DNA from: Variovorax saccharolyticus
Lineage (GTDB): Bacteria; Pseudomonadota; Gammaproteobacteria; Burkholderiales; Burkholderiaceae_C
Assembly: GCF_030316765.1 (NCBI RefSeq)
Contig: NZ_JASZYT010000010.1
Coordinates: 282,929 to 346,928 of the forward strand
Length of the DNA: 64,000 nt
Direction: 5' to 3'
Position 1 is the first letter of the stretch, and every line of letters starts with the position of its first letter. Below are positions 53,786 through 63,694 of this stretch, one piece after another. Made by a program: the position numbers and the translations under genes. The notes under the pieces were generated by a model. The model was given only the letters and a program-made list of their open reading frames with translations. It searched no databases and had not been told where the DNA came from.

Positions 53786-55246
53786 ATGAAAGAGATCAAG
53801 AACTTCATCAACGGCGAATTCGCCACCAACCTGAGCGGCAAGGTGTTCGAGAAGCGCACGCCGATCGACAACTCGCTGGTCGGCAAGGTCTACGAGGCCG
53901 GCCGGCCCGAAGTGGACGCTGCCGTGAACGCCGCGCATGCGGCGCTCGAAGGCGACTGGGGCAGGCTCTCGGTCAATGACCGGGTCAAGCTGCTCGACGG
54001 CGTGGCCGACGAGATCAACAACCGCTTCGACGACTTCCTGCAGGCCGAGATCGCCGATACCGGCAAGCCGGTGCACCTGGCCTCCCACGTCGACATCCCG
54101 CGCGGCGCGGCCAACTTCAAGATCTTCGCGGACACGATCAAGAATGCCTCGACCGAGTCGTTCCGCATGGCCACGCCCGACGGCAAGGACGCGCTGAGCT
54201 ACGCGGTGCGCGTGCCGCGCGGCGTGATCGCGGTCGTGTGCCCGTGGAACCTGCCGCTGCTGCTCATGACCTGGAAGGTCGGGCCGGCGCTCGCTTGCGG
54301 CAACACGGTGGTGGTCAAGCCCTCGGAGGAAACCCCCAGCACCGCGACGCTGCTCGGCGAGGTGATGAACAAGGTCGGCGTGCCCAAGGGGGTCTACAAC
54401 GTCGTGCACGGCTTCGGCCCCGACTCGGCCGGCGCCTTCCTGACTTCGCATCCGCGGGTCAACGGCATCACCTTCACCGGCGAGACCGGCACCGGCACCG
54501 CGATCATGAAAGCGGGAGCCGAAGGGATCCGGCCGGTGTCGCTCGAACTCGGCGGCAAGAACGCGGCGCTGGTGTTCGCGGACTGCGATTTCGAGGTGGC
54601 GGTCAACACCGTGACGCGCTCGGTCTTCGAAAACTGCGGCCAGGTCTGCCTCGGCACCGAGCGGGTCTATGTCGAGCGACCGATCTTCGAGAAGTTCGTC
54701 AACGCGCTCAAGGCCAAGGCCGAGGGCATGAAACCCGGACGCCCCGACGACCCGGCGACGAAGATCGGGCCGCTGGTGAGCCAGGAACATCGCGCCAAGG
54801 TGCTGTCGTACTACGAGCGTGCACGCGAAGAGGGCGCGACCGTGGTCACCGGCGGCGGCATCCCCGACATGCCGATCGACCTGCGGGAAGGCGCCTGGGT
54901 CCAGCCCACCATCTGGACCGGACTGCCCGAGACCGCCGCGGTGGTGCGCGAGGAGATCTTCGGCCCGTGCTGCCACATCCAGCCCTTCGACACCGAGGAC
55001 GAAGTGGTGCGCATGGCCAACGACACGCCATACGGCCTGGCGACCTCCATCTACACCAGCGACCTGGGCCGCGCCAACCGCCTGGCCGTGCGCATCGATG
55101 TCGGGCTGTGCTGGATCAACAGCTGGTTCCTGCGCGACCTGCGCACCGCCTTCGGCGGTTCCAAGCAGTCGGGCATCGGCCGCGAAGGCGGCGTGCACTC
55201 GCTCGAGTTCTACACCGAGCTGCGCAACATCATGGTCAAGTACTGA
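53786..55246 (+). CDS. xylG: 2-hydroxymuconic semialdehyde dehydrogenase
   Basis: A 486-residue aldehyde dehydrogenase oxidising the ring-cleavage product to 2-hydroxymuconate with NAD. The catalytic Glu is in LELGGKNAA and the nucleophile in FENCGQVCLGTERVYV. This is the XylG/DmpC position in the oxalocrotonate branch. GAAAGGA site. Confidence 0.93.
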   Translation: MKEIKNFINGEFATNLSGKVFEKRTPIDNSLVGKVYEAGRPEVDAAVNAAHAALEGDWGRLSVNDRVKLLDGVADEINNRFDDFLQAEIADTGKPVHLASHVDIPRGAANFKIFADTIKNASTESFRMATPDGKDALSYAVRVPRGVIAVVCPWNLPLLLMTWKVGPALACGNTVVVKPSEETPSTATLLGEVMNKVGVPKGVYNVVHGFGPDSAGAFLTSHPRVNGITFTGETGTGTAIMKAGAEGIRPVSLELGGKNAALVFADCDFEVAVNTVTRSVFENCGQVCLGTERVYVERPIFEKFVNALKAKAEGMKPGRPDDPATKIGPLVSQEHRAKVLSYYERAREEGATVVTGGGIPDMPIDLREGAWVQPTIWTGLPETAAVVREEIFGPCCHIQPFDTEDEVVRMANDTPYGLATSIYTSDLGRANRLAVRIDVGLCWINSWFLRDLRTAFGGSKQSGIGREGGVHSLEFYTELRNIMVKY

Positions 55247-55259
55247 GGGAGACGAGCCA

Positions 55260-56042
55260 ATGGAAGCCAGGAAGATTCAGGGCTACGGCGACGCGCTGTA
55301 CGAAGCGCTGCTGAGCTGCAAGGCGATCGCTCCGATCACCGAACGCGAACCCGACATCACGATCGAGGACGCCTATCAGATCCAGCTGCGCATGATCCAG
55401 CGCCGCATCGACGCCGGGGAGACCGTGGTCGGCAAGAAGATCGGCGTCACCAGCAAGATCGTGATGGACATGCTGCAGGTCGACCAGCCCGACTTCGGCC
55501 AGCTGCTGTCGGCGATGGTCTTCAACGAGGGCGAGCCGGTGCTCGTCGACAGCCTCATCGCGCCGAAGGCCGAGGCCGAGGTGGCGTTCCTGCTCAAGCG
55601 CGACCTCGAAGGGCCGGGAGTGACCGCCGCCGACGTGCTGCGCGCCACGGAATGCGTGATGCCCTGCTTCGAGATCGTCGATTCGCGCATCAAGGACTGG
55701 AAGATCAGGATCCAGGACACGGTCGCCGACAACGCCTCGTGCGGGGTGCTCACGCTCGGCGGCCAGCGGCGCAGCCCGCGCGACCTCGACCTGGCGCTCG
55801 CCGGCATGGTGCTGGAGAAGAACGGCGAGGTCATCAGCACCTCCACCGGCGCCTCGGTGCAGGGCTCGCCGGTCAACGCCGTGGCCTGGCTCGCGAACAC
55901 GCTCGGCCGCCTGGGCATCGGCCTGAAGGCCGGTGAAATCATTCTCTCGGGCTCGCAATCGCCCCTGGTGCCGGTGAAGGCCGGCGACAGCCTCCACTGC
56001 AGCGTCGGTGGCCTGGGCGGCACTTCGGTGCGATTCATCTGA
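55260..56042 (+). CDS. xylJ: 2-oxopent-4-enoate (2-hydroxypentadienoate) hydratase
   Basis: A 260-residue FAH-like enzyme adding water to 2-hydroxypenta-2,4-dienoate to give 4-hydroxy-2-oxovalerate. VVGKKIGVTSKIV and the metal-site CFEIVDSRIKDWKI are typical of DmpE/XylJ. It usually forms a complex with the decarboxylase encoded next. Confidence 0.93.
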   Translation: MEARKIQGYGDALYEALLSCKAIAPITEREPDITIEDAYQIQLRMIQRRIDAGETVVGKKIGVTSKIVMDMLQVDQPDFGQLLSAMVFNEGEPVLVDSLIAPKAEAEVAFLLKRDLEGPGVTAADVLRATECVMPCFEIVDSRIKDWKIRIQDTVADNASCGVLTLGGQRRSPRDLDLALAGMVLEKNGEVISTSTGASVQGSPVNAVAWLANTLGRLGIGLKAGEIILSGSQSPLVPVKAGDSLHCSVGGLGGTSVRFI

Positions 56043-56060
56043 AGCAAGGACATCAACAAC

Positions 56061-56852
56061 ATGACCACCCTGGACAAGAGCGAGATCACCCGGCTCGCCG
56101 AACTTCTCGAGGCCGCGGAACTGCAGGCGCGCGACGTCACCAAGATCACCGACGACTACCCCGGCATGGACTGGAGCGATGCCTATGCGATCCAGGACGA
56201 ACTGCGCCGGCTCAAGGAGAGCCGCGGCCACAGGATCGTCGGCCTGAAGGCCGGGCTGACCTCCTTCGCCAAGATGAAGCAGATGGGCGTGACCAGCCCG
56301 GTGTTCGGCTTCGTCGCCGACTACATGGCGCGGCTCGACGGCGGCGAGATCGTGACCTCCGAGCTGATCCATCCGAAGGTCGAGGCCGAGATCTGCATCG
56401 TCACCAAGGCGCCGCTCAAGGGTCCCGGCTGTCACGTCGCCGCGGTCATGGCCGCCACCGACTTCGTGATTCCGGCGGTCGAGGTGATCGACTCGCGCTA
56501 CCGCGACTTCAAGTTCGACCTCAAGAGCGTGATCGCCGACAACACCTCCGCCTCGCGCTTCGTGATCGGCGGGCGCATGCGCGAGTTGGCCGCGCTCGAC
56601 CTGCGCACGCTGGGCGTGGTGCTCGAGAAGAATGGCGAGGTCGTCAGCATGGCCGCGGGCGCGGCGGTGCTCGGACAGCCGCTGGCCGCCGTCGCGATGC
56701 TGGCCAACCACCTCGGCGAGCGAGGCCAGGAGATCCCGGCCGGCACCTTCATCATGACCGGCGGCGTCACCGAAGCGATCGCGGTGGAGGCCGGCGACAG
56801 CGTGGCAGTCCGCTTCCAGGACCTGGGCACGGTCTCGATGCGCTTCGTCTGA
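56061..56852 (+). CDS. xylI: 4-oxalocrotonate (2-oxo-3-hexenedioate) decarboxylase
   Basis: A 263-residue paralogue of the hydratase. RIVGLKAGLTSFAKMKQMG and AVEVIDSRYRDFKF mark the DmpH/XylI branch. It removes CO2 from 4-oxalocrotonate to give 2-hydroxypentadienoate, the substrate of the hydratase. Confidence 0.93.
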   Translation: MTTLDKSEITRLAELLEAAELQARDVTKITDDYPGMDWSDAYAIQDELRRLKESRGHRIVGLKAGLTSFAKMKQMGVTSPVFGFVADYMARLDGGEIVTSELIHPKVEAEICIVTKAPLKGPGCHVAAVMAATDFVIPAVEVIDSRYRDFKFDLKSVIADNTSASRFVIGGRMRELAALDLRTLGVVLEKNGEVVSMAAGAAVLGQPLAAVAMLANHLGERGQEIPAGTFIMTGGVTEAIAVEAGDSVAVRFQDLGTVSMRFV

Positions 56853-56871
56853 GCCGGAGGAACACAGCGCC

Positions 56872-57063
56872 ATGCCGTTCGCACAGATCCACATGATCGA
56901 AGGCCGCACCGAGGAACAGAAGCGCGCCGTGATCGAGAAGGTCACGCAGGCCCTGGTGGACGCCATCGACGCGCCCAAGGCCAACGTGCGCGTCTGGATC
57001 CACGAGGTGCCCAGGGAAAACTGGGGCATTGCCGGCGAGACGGCCAAGTCGCTCGGTCGCTGA
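56872..57063 (+). CDS. xylH: 4-oxalocrotonate tautomerase
   Basis: A 63-residue tautomerase. Pro2 becomes the N-terminal catalytic base after Met removal (MPFAQIHMIEGR), and the conserved Arg residues (R12 region, VRVWIHEV) are present. It converts 2-hydroxymuconate to the 2-oxo form for the decarboxylase. A good GGAGG site precedes it. Confidence 0.94.
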   Translation: MPFAQIHMIEGRTEEQKRAVIEKVTQALVDAIDAPKANVRVWIHEVPRENWGIAGETAKSLGR

Positions 57064-57111
57064 GCTTCTCCATCCCCCATCGCGTCGCCCCACCCAAGAA
57101 AAGACCCTCCA

Positions 57112-60100
57112 ATGGCCACCAAGAAAGACATCCCCAATCACTTCACCCAGGAGGAAGGTTCGATCCACCTGGGCGGCATCGATGCGCTCGTGCGCCTCAC
57201 TCTCGACCAGGTGCGCACCGACGCACGGCGCGGTCTCAGGACGGGCATGTTCGTCTCCGGCTACCGCGGTTCGCCCGTGGGCATGCTGGACGCCTCGCTG
57301 ATCAGGCAGGAGAAGCTGCTGGCCGAGCACCACATCAAGTTTGTCGACGGCATCAACGAGGACCTGGCTGCCACCGCCGTGTGGGGCACGCAGATGCTGC
57401 ACACGGTCGGCAAGCAGAAGTTCGACGGCGTGACCGGCATGTGGTACGGCAAGGCGCCGGGCGTCGACCGCAGCGGCGATGCGCTCAAGCACGCGAACTA
57501 CACGGGCATCGGGAAGAACGGCGGCGTGCTCGCGGTGGTCGGCGACGATCCGAGCTGCAAGAGCTCGTCGCTGTGCAGCCAGTCCGAGCCGATGCTGTTC
57601 CATGTCGGGATGCCGTCGCTGTATCCGGGCAACGTGCAGGAGATCCTCGATCTCGGGCTGCACGGCTACAACATGTCGCGGCTGTCCGGGCTGTGGGTGG
57701 GCCTGAAGATCGTCACCAACGTGGCCGACGGCACGGGCACGGCCGAGGTTTCGCCGGAGCGGCTGAACTTCGTCACGCCCGACCTGATGTTCGACGGCAA
57801 GGCCTTTGCGCCGAGCATGAACCTGGGCATGAACGTGCGTGCCGAGGCGCTCGAGATGGAGCAGTCGCTCTACACCCGCCGCCTCGAGGTCGCCAAGCGC
57901 TACGCGCGCGAGAACAGGCTCAACAACGTGGTCTTCGAGAACCGCGACGCCTGGCTCGGCATCATCACCGCGGGCAAGACCTACAACGACCTGCGCCAGT
58001 CCTTCCTGGAACTGGGTCTGGACGACGAGGCGCTGCGCCGCTACGGCATCCGCATCCTCAAGATGGGCATGCTGTTCCCGATGGAACCCACCGTGGTGCG
58101 CGAATTCGCGCAGGGTCTGGAAGAGATCTTCGTCATCGAGGAGAAGCGGCCCTTCCTGGAAATGTTCGCCAAGAACGTGCTCTACGGCATGGCCAACGCG
58201 CCGCGCATCGTCGGCAAGTTCGACGAGGAGGAAAAGGAACTGCTGCCGCACTACGGCGAGTTCGAATCGGACGTGATCGGGCGGGCGCTGACCAAGCGGC
58301 TCTCGCGCAAGGCCAGCGTCGAATCGGCCGAGGCCTGGCTCAGGCGCCTCGACGAGATCCATGCGCGCGCCAAGCTCGCCACCGCCACGCGCACCGCCTG
58401 GTACTGCTCGGGCTGCCCGCACAACAGCTCGACCCAGGCGGTCGAGGGAAGCATCGTCTCGGCCGGCATCGGCTGCCACACGATGGCCATGTGGATGGAC
58501 CGCAACGTCGTCATGGGAACGCACATGGGCGCCGAGGGCGCGCAATGGATCGGCATGGCGCCGTTCACCGACACCCGGCACATCTTCCAGAACATGGGCG
58601 ACGGCACCTATGCCCACTCGGGCAGCCTCGCGATCCGCTACGCGGCGTCGACCAAGGCCAACATCACCTTCAAGCTGCTGCGCAACGCCCACACCTCCAT
58701 GACCGGCGGGCAGGAGATCATGGGCGCGCATCCGGTGGCCGACATGGTGTCGGACCTGCTCGCCAACGGCGTGAAGAAGGTGATCGTCACCACCGACGAC
58801 CTGGAGGCCTACCTGGGCGTGAGCCTCGTCGGCGGCACGCAGGTGTGGCATCGGGACCGGCTCGACGAAGCCCAGCGCGCGCTGGCGGCGATCCCCGGCA
58901 CCACGGTGCTGATCCACGACCAGGAGTGCGCGGCCGAACTGCGTCGCGCACGCAGCCGCGGCAAGGTCGAGGAGCCGGCGGAAGTCACGGTCATCAACGA
59001 ACGCGTGTGCGAGGGCTGCGGCGACTGCGGCGTCAAGTCGAACTGCATGAGCGTCGAGCCGGTGGAAACCGAGTTCGGCCGCAAGACGCGCATTCACCAG
59101 TCTTCCTGCAACAAGGATTTCTCCTGCGTGAAGGGCTTCTGCCCCTCCTTCCTGACGATCACGCCCAACGCCGCGCCGGACGCGGGCGAGGCGGGCGCGA
59201 AGAAGAAAAAGAAGAAGGGCCGCATCCCCGCGCTCGACCGCGTGCTGCCGGAGCCGGTCTCCAAGGTCGACGCGAGCTTCGGCTTCAGCGTCCACATCAT
59301 GGGCATCGGCGGCACCGGTTCGGTGACCGTGACCGCGACGATCGCCGCGGCCGCGCGCCTCGAAGGCAAGCATGTCATCGGCCTCGACCAGACCGGACTC
59401 GCACAGAAGGGCGGCTCGGTGATCTCGGACATCAAGATCACGAACGCGCCCTTCGACGGCTCGAACAAGATCTCGGACGGGCGTGCCGACCTGTACCTGG
59501 GCTTCGACATTCTCAACGCGACCGACCCCAAGAACCTCGACAAGTGCCATCCGGAACGCACCATCGCGGTGGTGTCGACCACCCAGACGCCGACGGGGCA
59601 GATGATCGCCAACCGGCGCGTGCTGTTCCCGGCCACGCGCGGGCTCACCGCCGGCATCGATCGCGTGACGCGAAAGGCCGACAACGTGTTCCTCGACGGG
59701 CAGGCGCTGGCCGAGGGCCTCTTCGGCGACAGCATGGCGACCAACACCTTCATGGTCGGCGTGGCCTACCAGGCCGGCACGATCCCGCTCAAGGCCGAAT
59801 CCATCGAGGCGGCCATCCGCAACGCCGGCGTCGGCGTCGAGATGGGGGTGGCCGCCTTCCAGTGGGGGCGCATGGCGGTGGTGGACCGGGCGGCGGTGGT
59901 GGCCGAGATCGCGAAGGGTGCCGCCTCAACGGGCGCGTCGGAGCCTGCGGCGCCGATGACGCCGCAGGCGCGCGCGATCGTCGAGGCCGTGGGTGGAGAG
60001 GGCGAAGTCCGGCGCCTGCTCGAGGTCCGCGTGCCGGAGCTGATCGCCTACCAGGACGAGGCCTATGCGAAGCGCTATGCCGCCGTGGTGGCGCGCGTGC

Positions 60101-60696
60101 TGAACGCGGAGCGCAGCCGCACGCCGGGTGTGACCGCGCTCGGTGAAGCCGCTGCACGCTATCTCTACAAGCTGATGGCCTACAAGGACGAGTACGAGGT
60201 GGCACGGCTGCACACGGACCCCGCCTTCCTGGCCCAGCTGGACGGCATGTTCAAGCACGGCTACACGGTCAAGTACAACCTGGCGCCGCCGACGATCTCG
60301 CGGCGCGATCCGGGCACGGGCCAGCTGCAGAAGCAGCAGTTCGGACCGTGGATGCGCACCGCCTTCAGATGGCTGGCGCGCTTCAGGGGCCTGCGCGGCG
60401 GCGCGCTCGATGTCTTCGGCAAGACCGACGAGCGCCGGGAGGAGCGCCGGCTGATCGAGGACTACATCGCGCTGCTCGACCAGATCGCGCGCGACCTGAG
60501 CCCGGCCAACCATGCCGCCGCGGTGGCGCTCGCCAGCGTGCCCGACGAGATCCGCGGCTACGGGCATGTGAAGGAGAAGAGCGTCGCCGCGGCCAGGCAG
60601 CTGCAGCAACAGCGCATGCAGGAGTTCCTGCGGCCGGCCCCGGTCGAGCAAGCCGCCCCGATGCGCGAGGCCGAGGCCGAGCAGGTGGCGGCCTGA
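57112..60696 (+). CDS. Fused indolepyruvate/2-oxoacid:ferredoxin oxidoreductase family protein
   Basis: A 1194-residue single-chain oxidoreductase (IorA-IorB fusion). N-terminal TPP-dependent regions come first. The TPP C-domain follows (GCHTMAMWMDRN, about 460; HTSMTGGQEIMG), then a ferredoxin-like Cys cluster at about 633-670 (CEGCGDCG...CNKDFSCVKGFC), a Lys-rich linker near 697 (six consecutive Lys) and the POR-gamma domain (GIGGTGSVTV, about 730). A DUF6537-like C-terminus ends it. It oxidatively decarboxylates a 2-oxo acid to an acyl-CoA. Here the 2-oxo acid may be 4-hydroxy-2-oxovalerate or pyruvate rather than indolepyruvate. Confidence 0.92.
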   Translation: MATKKDIPNHFTQEEGSIHLGGIDALVRLTLDQVRTDARRGLRTGMFVSGYRGSPVGMLDASLIRQEKLLAEHHIKFVDGINEDLAATAVWGTQMLHTVGKQKFDGVTGMWYGKAPGVDRSGDALKHANYTGIGKNGGVLAVVGDDPSCKSSSLCSQSEPMLFHVGMPSLYPGNVQEILDLGLHGYNMSRLSGLWVGLKIVTNVADGTGTAEVSPERLNFVTPDLMFDGKAFAPSMNLGMNVRAEALEMEQSLYTRRLEVAKRYARENRLNNVVFENRDAWLGIITAGKTYNDLRQSFLELGLDDEALRRYGIRILKMGMLFPMEPTVVREFAQGLEEIFVIEEKRPFLEMFAKNVLYGMANAPRIVGKFDEEEKELLPHYGEFESDVIGRALTKRLSRKASVESAEAWLRRLDEIHARAKLATATRTAWYCSGCPHNSSTQAVEGSIVSAGIGCHTMAMWMDRNVVMGTHMGAEGAQWIGMAPFTDTRHIFQNMGDGTYAHSGSLAIRYAASTKANITFKLLRNAHTSMTGGQEIMGAHPVADMVSDLLANGVKKVIVTTDDLEAYLGVSLVGGTQVWHRDRLDEAQRALAAIPGTTVLIHDQECAAELRRARSRGKVEEPAEVTVINERVCEGCGDCGVKSNCMSVEPVETEFGRKTRIHQSSCNKDFSCVKGFCPSFLTITPNAAPDAGEAGAKKKKKKGRIPALDRVLPEPVSKVDASFGFSVHIMGIGGTGSVTVTATIAAAARLEGKHVIGLDQTGLAQKGGSVISDIKITNAPFDGSNKISDGRADLYLGFDILNATDPKNLDKCHPERTIAVVSTTQTPTGQMIANRRVLFPATRGLTAGIDRVTRKADNVFLDGQALAEGLFGDSMATNTFMVGVAYQAGTIPLKAESIEAAIRNAGVGVEMGVAAFQWGRMAVVDRAAVVAEIAKGAASTGASEPAAPMTPQARAIVEAVGGEGEVRRLLEVRVPELIAYQDEAYAKRYAAVVARVLNAERSRTPGVTALGEAAARYLYKLMAYKDEYEVARLHTDPAFLAQLDGMFKHGYTVKYNLAPPTISRRDPGTGQLQKQQFGPWMRTAFRWLARFRGLRGGALDVFGKTDERREERRLIEDYIALLDQIARDLSPANHAAAVALASVPDEIRGYGHVKEKSVAAARQLQQQRMQEFLRPAPVEQAAPMREAEAEQVAA

Positions 60697-60733
60697 AGCT
60701 TCGGTCTCAGCTACACAGTCACAGGAAAACGCC

Positions 60734-61180
60734 ATGAATCGACTCAACGGCTACGACTTCGAAGACCTCGAGATCGGCATGCACGCCACTTTCGCGAAGA
60801 CCGTCACCGAGGCCGACATCGTGCTGTTCGCCGCGGCCTCGGGCGACAACAACGCAGTGCACATCAACGAGGAGTTCGCGCGCACGACGCAATTCAAGGG
60901 CCGGATCGCGCACGGCATGCTCAGCGCCAGCGTGATCTCGGCCGCCATCGCCGGGCGGCTGCCCGGTCCCGGCACGGTCTACCTCGGCCAGAACCTGCGG
61001 TTCAAGGCGCCGGTGCGGCCGGGCGACACCGTGCAGGCCACGGTGACGGTCAAGGAACTGTCGACCGAGAAGAAGCGCGTCACGCTGACCACCATCTGCA
61101 CGGTGGAGGGCAAGGTGGTGATCGACGGCGACGCGATCGTCATGCCGACCTCCCGGCAGGCGCGCCAGGCAGCCCCATGA
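60734..61180 (+). CDS. MaoC/PhaJ-type (R)-specific enoyl-CoA hydratase
   Basis: A 148-residue hot-dog hydratase. The hydratase-2 motif GDNNAVHINEEFA carries the catalytic Asp38 and His43. PhaJ enzymes hydrate crotonyl-CoA to (R)-3-hydroxybutyryl-CoA for PHA synthase. The phaC start overlaps its stop as ATGA, which strongly suggests that role. Confidence 0.9.
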   Translation: MNRLNGYDFEDLEIGMHATFAKTVTEADIVLFAAASGDNNAVHINEEFARTTQFKGRIAHGMLSASVISAAIAGRLPGPGTVYLGQNLRFKAPVRPGDTVQATVTVKELSTEKKRVTLTTICTVEGKVVIDGDAIVMPTSRQARQAAP

Positions 61181-62853
61181 GCTCGCCGTTCAACATGCCG
61201 GACGAGTTCGTCCGGGGCTTCGTCGAATCCGGTGGGCGCCTGTTCGGCGCAGGCGGTGGTGCGGCGGTGGATGCGGCGCAGTTCGCGCAGGCCCAGGCGC
61301 ACTACTGGCAACAGCAGGCGGCGCTCTGGACCGGCTGGCTCGCCAGCGGCGGCACGCAATCGGCCGCCGTGGTCGACGCCGAGCGAGGCGACCGGCGCTT
61401 CCAGGGCGATGCCTGGAGCGGCCAGCCGTGGTTCAGCCTGCTCAAGCAGAACTACCTGCTGAACGCCCGGCTGCTCGGCGAGCTGGCCGATGCCGCCGAG
61501 CTCGAGGCGGCGGACAAGCACAAGCTGCGCTTCTTCATGCGTCAGTTCATCGACTCGATGAGCCCGGCCAACTTCGCCGGCACCAATCCCGAGGTGCTGA
61601 AACTGGCGCTCGAGTCCAACGGCCAGAGCGTCGCGGCGGGCCTGGCGCATCTGGTCGACGACCTCGGCAAGGGACGCATCTCCATCACCGACGAGAGCGC
61701 CTTCGAGATCGGCCGCAACGTGGCGGTGTCCAAGGGCTCGGTGGTCTACGAGAACCCGCTGATGCAGCTGATCCAGTACGCGCCGCTGACCGAGAAGGTC
61801 GCGGTGCGTCCGCTGCTCATCGTGCCGCCTTGCATCAACAAGTTCTACATCCTGGACCTGCAGCCCGAGAACTCCTTCGTTCGCTTCGCCTGCGAGCAGG
61901 GCCAGACGGTGTTCCTGGTGTCGTGGCGCAACCCCGGCCCCGATCTGGGCCACGTCACATGGGACGACTACCTGGTGCTCGGCGCGATGGCAGCCATCGA
62001 GGTCGCACTGGCCATCAGCGGCGCCGACAAGCTCAACGCGGTGGGGTGGTGCGTCGGCGGAACCATCCTCGCGAGTGCGCTGGCGGTGCTGCGCGCGCAG
62101 GGGGACCGGAGTGTGGCCAGCGCGACCTTCCTCACCACCATGCTCGACTTCGCGGAGCCGGGCGACCTCGGCGTCTTCGTCGACGCCCAGGGCGTGGCGC
62201 AGCGCGAGGCCACGATCGGGCGCGGCGGGATCTACGCCGGCGCGGAACTGGGTTTCGTGTTCCAGTCGCTGCGCGCCAACGACCTGATCTGGCCCTACGT
62301 GATCGGCAACTACCTCAAGGGCAAGAGCCCCGCCGCCTTCGACCTGCTCTACTGGAACGCCGACGCGACCAACCTGCCGGGGCCGATGTACGCCTGGTAT
62401 CTGCGCAACATGTACCTGGAGAACAACCTGCGCGTGCCGGACCGCCTCACGATGTGCGAGACGGCGGTCGATCTCGGGCGCATCGACATGCCCTGCTACG
62501 TGCTCGCGACCCGGGAGGATCACATCGTTCCCTGGCGATCGGCCTACCAGACCACGCAACTGGTCGGCGGCAAGTCGCAGTTCGTGCTCGGCGCGAGCGG
62601 ACACATCGCCGGGGTCGTCAATCCGGCGTCGAAGGACAAGCGCAGCTACTGGACCGGCGCCGCGCAAGGTGAATCGGCCGACGCCTGGCTCGCCGGCGCG
62701 CAAGAAACGCCCGGGAGCTGGTGGAAGCACTGGCGCCAATGGCTCAAGCCGCTCGAGGGCAAGCAGGTGGTCGCGCGCCAGCGGCTCGGAAACGCCGAAC
62801 ACGCGCCGATCGAGGACGCACCGGGCCGCTACGTGAAGCAGCGCGCCGAATGA
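61177..62853 (+). CDS. phaC: Class I polyhydroxyalkanoate synthase
   Basis: A 558-residue synthase that polymerises (R)-3-hydroxybutyryl-CoA into PHB. The lipase-like box GWCVGG has Cys292, with Asp448 (TREDHIVPW) and His476 (GASGHIAGV) completing the triad. Length and the N-terminal PhaC_N region (about 90-260) fit class I. It is coupled to the PhaJ-type gene. Confidence 0.94.
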   Translation: MSSPFNMPDEFVRGFVESGGRLFGAGGGAAVDAAQFAQAQAHYWQQQAALWTGWLASGGTQSAAVVDAERGDRRFQGDAWSGQPWFSLLKQNYLLNARLLGELADAAELEAADKHKLRFFMRQFIDSMSPANFAGTNPEVLKLALESNGQSVAAGLAHLVDDLGKGRISITDESAFEIGRNVAVSKGSVVYENPLMQLIQYAPLTEKVAVRPLLIVPPCINKFYILDLQPENSFVRFACEQGQTVFLVSWRNPGPDLGHVTWDDYLVLGAMAAIEVALAISGADKLNAVGWCVGGTILASALAVLRAQGDRSVASATFLTTMLDFAEPGDLGVFVDAQGVAQREATIGRGGIYAGAELGFVFQSLRANDLIWPYVIGNYLKGKSPAAFDLLYWNADATNLPGPMYAWYLRNMYLENNLRVPDRLTMCETAVDLGRIDMPCYVLATREDHIVPWRSAYQTTQLVGGKSQFVLGASGHIAGVVNPASKDKRSYWTGAAQGESADAWLAGAQETPGSWWKHWRQWLKPLEGKQVVARQRLGNAEHAPIEDAPGRYVKQRAE

Positions 62854-62872
62854 AAACCGCCGGGAACCCGCC

Positions 62873-63661
62873 ATGCCCTTCGAGACCCTCCTGATTGCAG
62901 AACACGGTGACACCGCGCGCCGGACCACCGTCATCACGCTGAACCGTCCGAGGCAGCTGAACGCACTCGACGATCAGCTGATGGACGAACTCGGCACGGC
63001 GCTGCGGGCCTGCGATGCGGACGACGGCATCGGCTGCATCGTCATCACCGGCGGCGAGAAGGTCTTCGCCGCTGGCGCCGATGTGGCCGCGCTGGCACCG
63101 CACGACTTCGCGAAGGCCTATGGGCAGGATCTCATCACGCGCAACTGGGAGACGATCCGCGGCATCCGCAAGCCGGTCATCGCGGCCGTGGCGGGCTTCG
63201 CGCTGGGTGGCGGCTGCGAACTCGCGATGATGTGCGACTTCATCATCGCGGCCGAGAACGCCCGCTTCGGGCAGCCCGAGATCCGGCTCGGCATCGTCCC
63301 CGGCGCCGGGGGCACGCAACGCCTGCCGCGGGCGGTCGGCAAGTCGAAGGCCATGGACCTGGTGCTCACGAGCCGGACGATGGATGCCCGGGAGGCGGAG
63401 CGCGCCGGGCTGGTGGCACGCATCGTCCCGGCCGAGCGCTTGATGGACGAGGCGCTCGAGGCAGCCGCCGCGATCTGCGCGCTGGGCGGGCTCAGCGTCA
63501 TCGCGGCCAAGGAGTGCGTGAACCGCGCCTTCGAGTCGGGCCTGTCGGACGGCGTGATGTTCGAGCGCCGGCTGTTTCACTCGCTGTTCGGGACCGCGGA
63601 CCAGATCGAAGGGATGGCCGCGTTTCTCGAGAAGCGCAAGCCCGCGTTCGGCCCGCGCTGA
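62873..63661 (+). CDS. Enoyl-CoA hydratase/isomerase (crotonase)
   Basis: A 262-residue crotonase. The oxyanion strands are KVFAAGADVAAL and GFALGGGCELAMMCDF, with a Glu in EIRLGIVPGAGG and another at RAVGKSKAMDL. Crotonases of this type act on (S)-3-hydroxyacyl-CoA. In this neighbourhood it can form crotonyl-CoA from the S isomer for the PhaJ-type enzyme. Confidence 0.92.
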   Translation: MPFETLLIAEHGDTARRTTVITLNRPRQLNALDDQLMDELGTALRACDADDGIGCIVITGGEKVFAAGADVAALAPHDFAKAYGQDLITRNWETIRGIRKPVIAAVAGFALGGGCELAMMCDFIIAAENARFGQPEIRLGIVPGAGGTQRLPRAVGKSKAMDLVLTSRTMDAREAERAGLVARIVPAERLMDEALEAAAAICALGGLSVIAAKECVNRAFESGLSDGVMFERRLFHSLFGTADQIEGMAAFLEKRKPAFGPR

Positions 63662-63694
63662 TCGCCGATCCGACCCATCTCAGGAACCGTCGCC

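Noticed and set aside
56767..59550. 927-residue minus-strand open frame opposite the oxidoreductase
   Set aside because: Shadow frame; the plus strand encodes a well-recognised enzyme.
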